A stretch of 6,421 nt of DNA from Caryophanales bacterium UBA1423 (GTDB lineage Bacteria; Bacillota_I; Bacilli_A; RF39; UBA660). The position numbers and the translations under genes were made by a program. The DNA lies in contig DBPJ01000008.1 of NCBI GenBank assembly GCA_002304855.1, positions 1-6,421 of the forward strand. Reading direction: 5' to 3'. Position 1 is the stretch's first letter. The number at the start of each line of letters is the position of its first letter. Shown piece after piece: positions 5,489 to 6,421 of this stretch. Under the pieces are notes generated by a model. The model worked only from the letters and a program-made list of their open reading frames with translations, ran no database searches and was not told the origin of the DNA.

Positions 5489-6359
5489 ATATTTTTTCGG
5501 TATTTTTGAAATTAAATTTAGCTACTTCTTTTAATTTATCAACCCCATATTTTTCAACTATTTTTCCACCAATGTCATCAACTATATTGCTTGCTCCTTT
5601 AGGTAGGGTTATTTTTAATTTATGACTCATTTTGTCTAATTCTTTTAAAAAGATATAACGGCTTATTAAAGCGGCACACATGACACTTAAATTTTGCTCT
5701 TCAGCTTTAGTTAAAAAAGTTATCTTTTTTACTACTTTAGGTACTTCTTTTAAATAACTAAAATATTTTTTAGGATTGGTAAACTGATCGACAATAATAT
5801 AGGTATATTGAATATTATAACTTAACATTTGATTTAACACTTTATTATGTAAAATAGCTTTTATTTTATTCATGTTGACATCTTTACTATATTTTTCATT
5901 ATATTCTTTGTTTGTTAGCATAATACTTGTATATTTAATTCGTTTAATAATTTCTGGTACTACTTTTAAGACTTGTTCATCAGTCATTTTTTTAGAGTCT
6001 TTTATTGATAGTGATTCTAAATAAGCAATATCATCTTTACTAACATAAGTACTAGTAACAACAATTGGTCCAAAATAATCACCAGTGCCCACCTCATCTG
6101 AACCAATAGCATTAACATGATAGTAATCTTTTTGTTCTATTTGTAATACATGCTTACCCATTTCTTTCCACATATTAGCATCAATATCGGCTGATACACC
6201 TTGAAACATAGCTTTTCCAGATTCATATAGGGTAATGATTGTATCTTCCTCCTGGGCTTGAAAAATAGCATATGGTGGGGTCTTATCACGCAATTTATCT
6301 TTATAATATTCGATCATCTTTTGTTTGGTTTGTTCATCAACTTTGATGACAATATTCAT
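5475..6359 (-). CDS. rnhC: Ribonuclease HIII
   Basis: This 294-residue cytosolic endonuclease cleaves the RNA strand of RNA:DNA hybrids such as R-loops and primers. Residues 1 to about 75 form the TBP-like substrate-binding domain that separates RNase HIII from HII. The catalytic domain starts near 83, with IGSDEVGTGDYFGP at 85-98 (predicted catalytic Asp88, Glu89), KDSKKM at 120-125, VDQF with catalytic Asp191, and KAEEQNLSVMCAALISRY at 218-235, giving the fourth acidic residue as Glu220 or Glu221. The start at 6359 is chosen because AGGAGTGG lies just before it and MNIVIKV is a normal N-terminus. The frame stays open to 6419, but those 20 extra residues translate the opposite gene's promoter and inverted repeat. 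The -10 is unclear; CATTAT 17 nt upstream is a weak candidate. The stop lies in the shared terminator. Confidence 0.93.
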   Translation of the reverse strand: MNIVIKVDEQTKQKMIEYYKDKLRDKTPPYAIFQAQEEDTIITLYESGKAMFQGVSADIDANMWKEMGKHVLQIEQKDYYHVNAIGSDEVGTGDYFGPIVVTSTYVSKDDIAYLESLSIKDSKKMTDEQVLKVVPEIIKRIKYTSIMLTNKEYNEKYSKDVNMNKIKAILHNKVLNQMLSYNIQYTYIIVDQFTNPKKYFSYLKEVPKVVKKITFLTKAEEQNLSVMCAALISRYIFLKELDKMSHKLKITLPKGASNIVDDIGGKIVEKYGVDKLKEVAKFNFKNTEKILKDN

Positions 6360-6389
6360 GTTAACCACTCCTAAAAATAATGCAAAGTG

Positions 6390-6417
6390 TGATAAAATAT
6401 TTTTAGGAGTGGTTAAC
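6390..6417 (+). promoter_or_regulatory. Extended -10 promoter and ribosome site of the rightward gene
   Basis: TGATAAAAT (6390-6398) is an extended -10, 19 nt before the ATG at 6418, with AGGAG at 6405-6409 as the ribosome site. The spacing is the same as at ftsW. The -10 lies in the spacer of the inverted repeat, apart from its last base. Confidence 0.55.
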
Positions 6418-6421
6418 ATGA
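6418..6421 (+). CDS. Start of a rightward gene, cut off by the window edge (possibly zapA)
   Basis: Only ATGA is visible, so nothing can be said from the protein. A promoter and a good ribosome site precede it at normal spacing. In Bacillus-type genomes rnhC is divergent from zapA, which encodes a cell-division protein that stabilises FtsZ. This makes zapA the best guess, from context only. The alternative is that the right arm is an inverted copy of the rnhC start with no gene behind it. Confidence 0.4.

Larger units (their letters stand above)
6356..6421. repeat. Perfect 24-bp inverted repeat covering two divergent start regions
   Basis: Positions 6356-6379 and 6398-6421 are exact reverse complements, separated by 18 bp. 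Each arm includes TTTTTAGGAGTGGTTAAC followed by an ATG, so the two divergent transcripts would have identical ribosome sites and starts. The right arm reaches the window edge, so the repeat may be longer. Confidence 0.9.

Noticed and set aside
6360..6419. Longer rnhC start at 6419, adding 20 residues
   Set aside because: The extension reads through the opposing promoter and inverted repeat, while the ATG at 6359 has a good ribosome site and yields a standard RNase HIII N-terminus.

Overview
The window is about 70% A+T and reads as chromosomal housekeeping and competence DNA from a low-GC Gram-positive bacterium (Bacillota, Bacilli-like). Three things point there: strong AAGGAGG-type ribosome sites, an RNase HIII gene, and the comEA/comEC pair. 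Tryptophan is always TGG, and the reading frames close normally on TAA or TGA, so the standard bacterial code fits. A precise taxon cannot be fixed from the sequence. An uncultured gut-type Bacilli lineage is a guess.

Layout: positions 1-60 (minus strand) hold the first 20 codons of a probable peptide deformylase gene. Upstream of it, also on the minus strand, is a 53-residue Gly/Tyr/Cys-rich protein with one membrane segment (135-296), which ends in a hairpin terminator. A divergent intergenic region of about 140 bp follows. Then comes a plus-strand run: an FtsW-type SEDS glycan polymerase (435-1571), the DNA receptor ComEA (1622-2296) and the DNA channel/nuclease ComEC (2265-4397). ComEC overlaps comEA by 32 nt and appears to start at TTG. 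A strong terminator at 4438-4470 closes this run. A new extended -10 promoter then drives holA (DNA polymerase III delta, 4498-5463). holA converges with rnhC (RNase HIII, minus, 5475-6359) on a perfect 28-bp palindrome that looks like a shared bidirectional terminator.

The last 66 bases contain a perfect 24-bp inverted repeat. Each arm carries a ribosome site and an ATG, one for rnhC and one for a plus-strand gene whose first four bases (6418-6421) are all that is visible. In Bacillus-type genomes rnhC is divergent from zapA-cvpA-polX-mutS2, so zapA is the best guess.

Functionally, comEA and comEC bind and import transforming DNA. FtsW builds septal peptidoglycan. HolA loads the replication clamp, and RNase HIII removes RNA from RNA:DNA hybrids. 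I see no clearly novel multi-gene system. The features most worth a second look are the inverted-repeat start regions, the small Cys/Gly/Tyr protein, the ComEC start, and the very short promoter-to-start leaders, which create spurious upstream ATGs at two genes.
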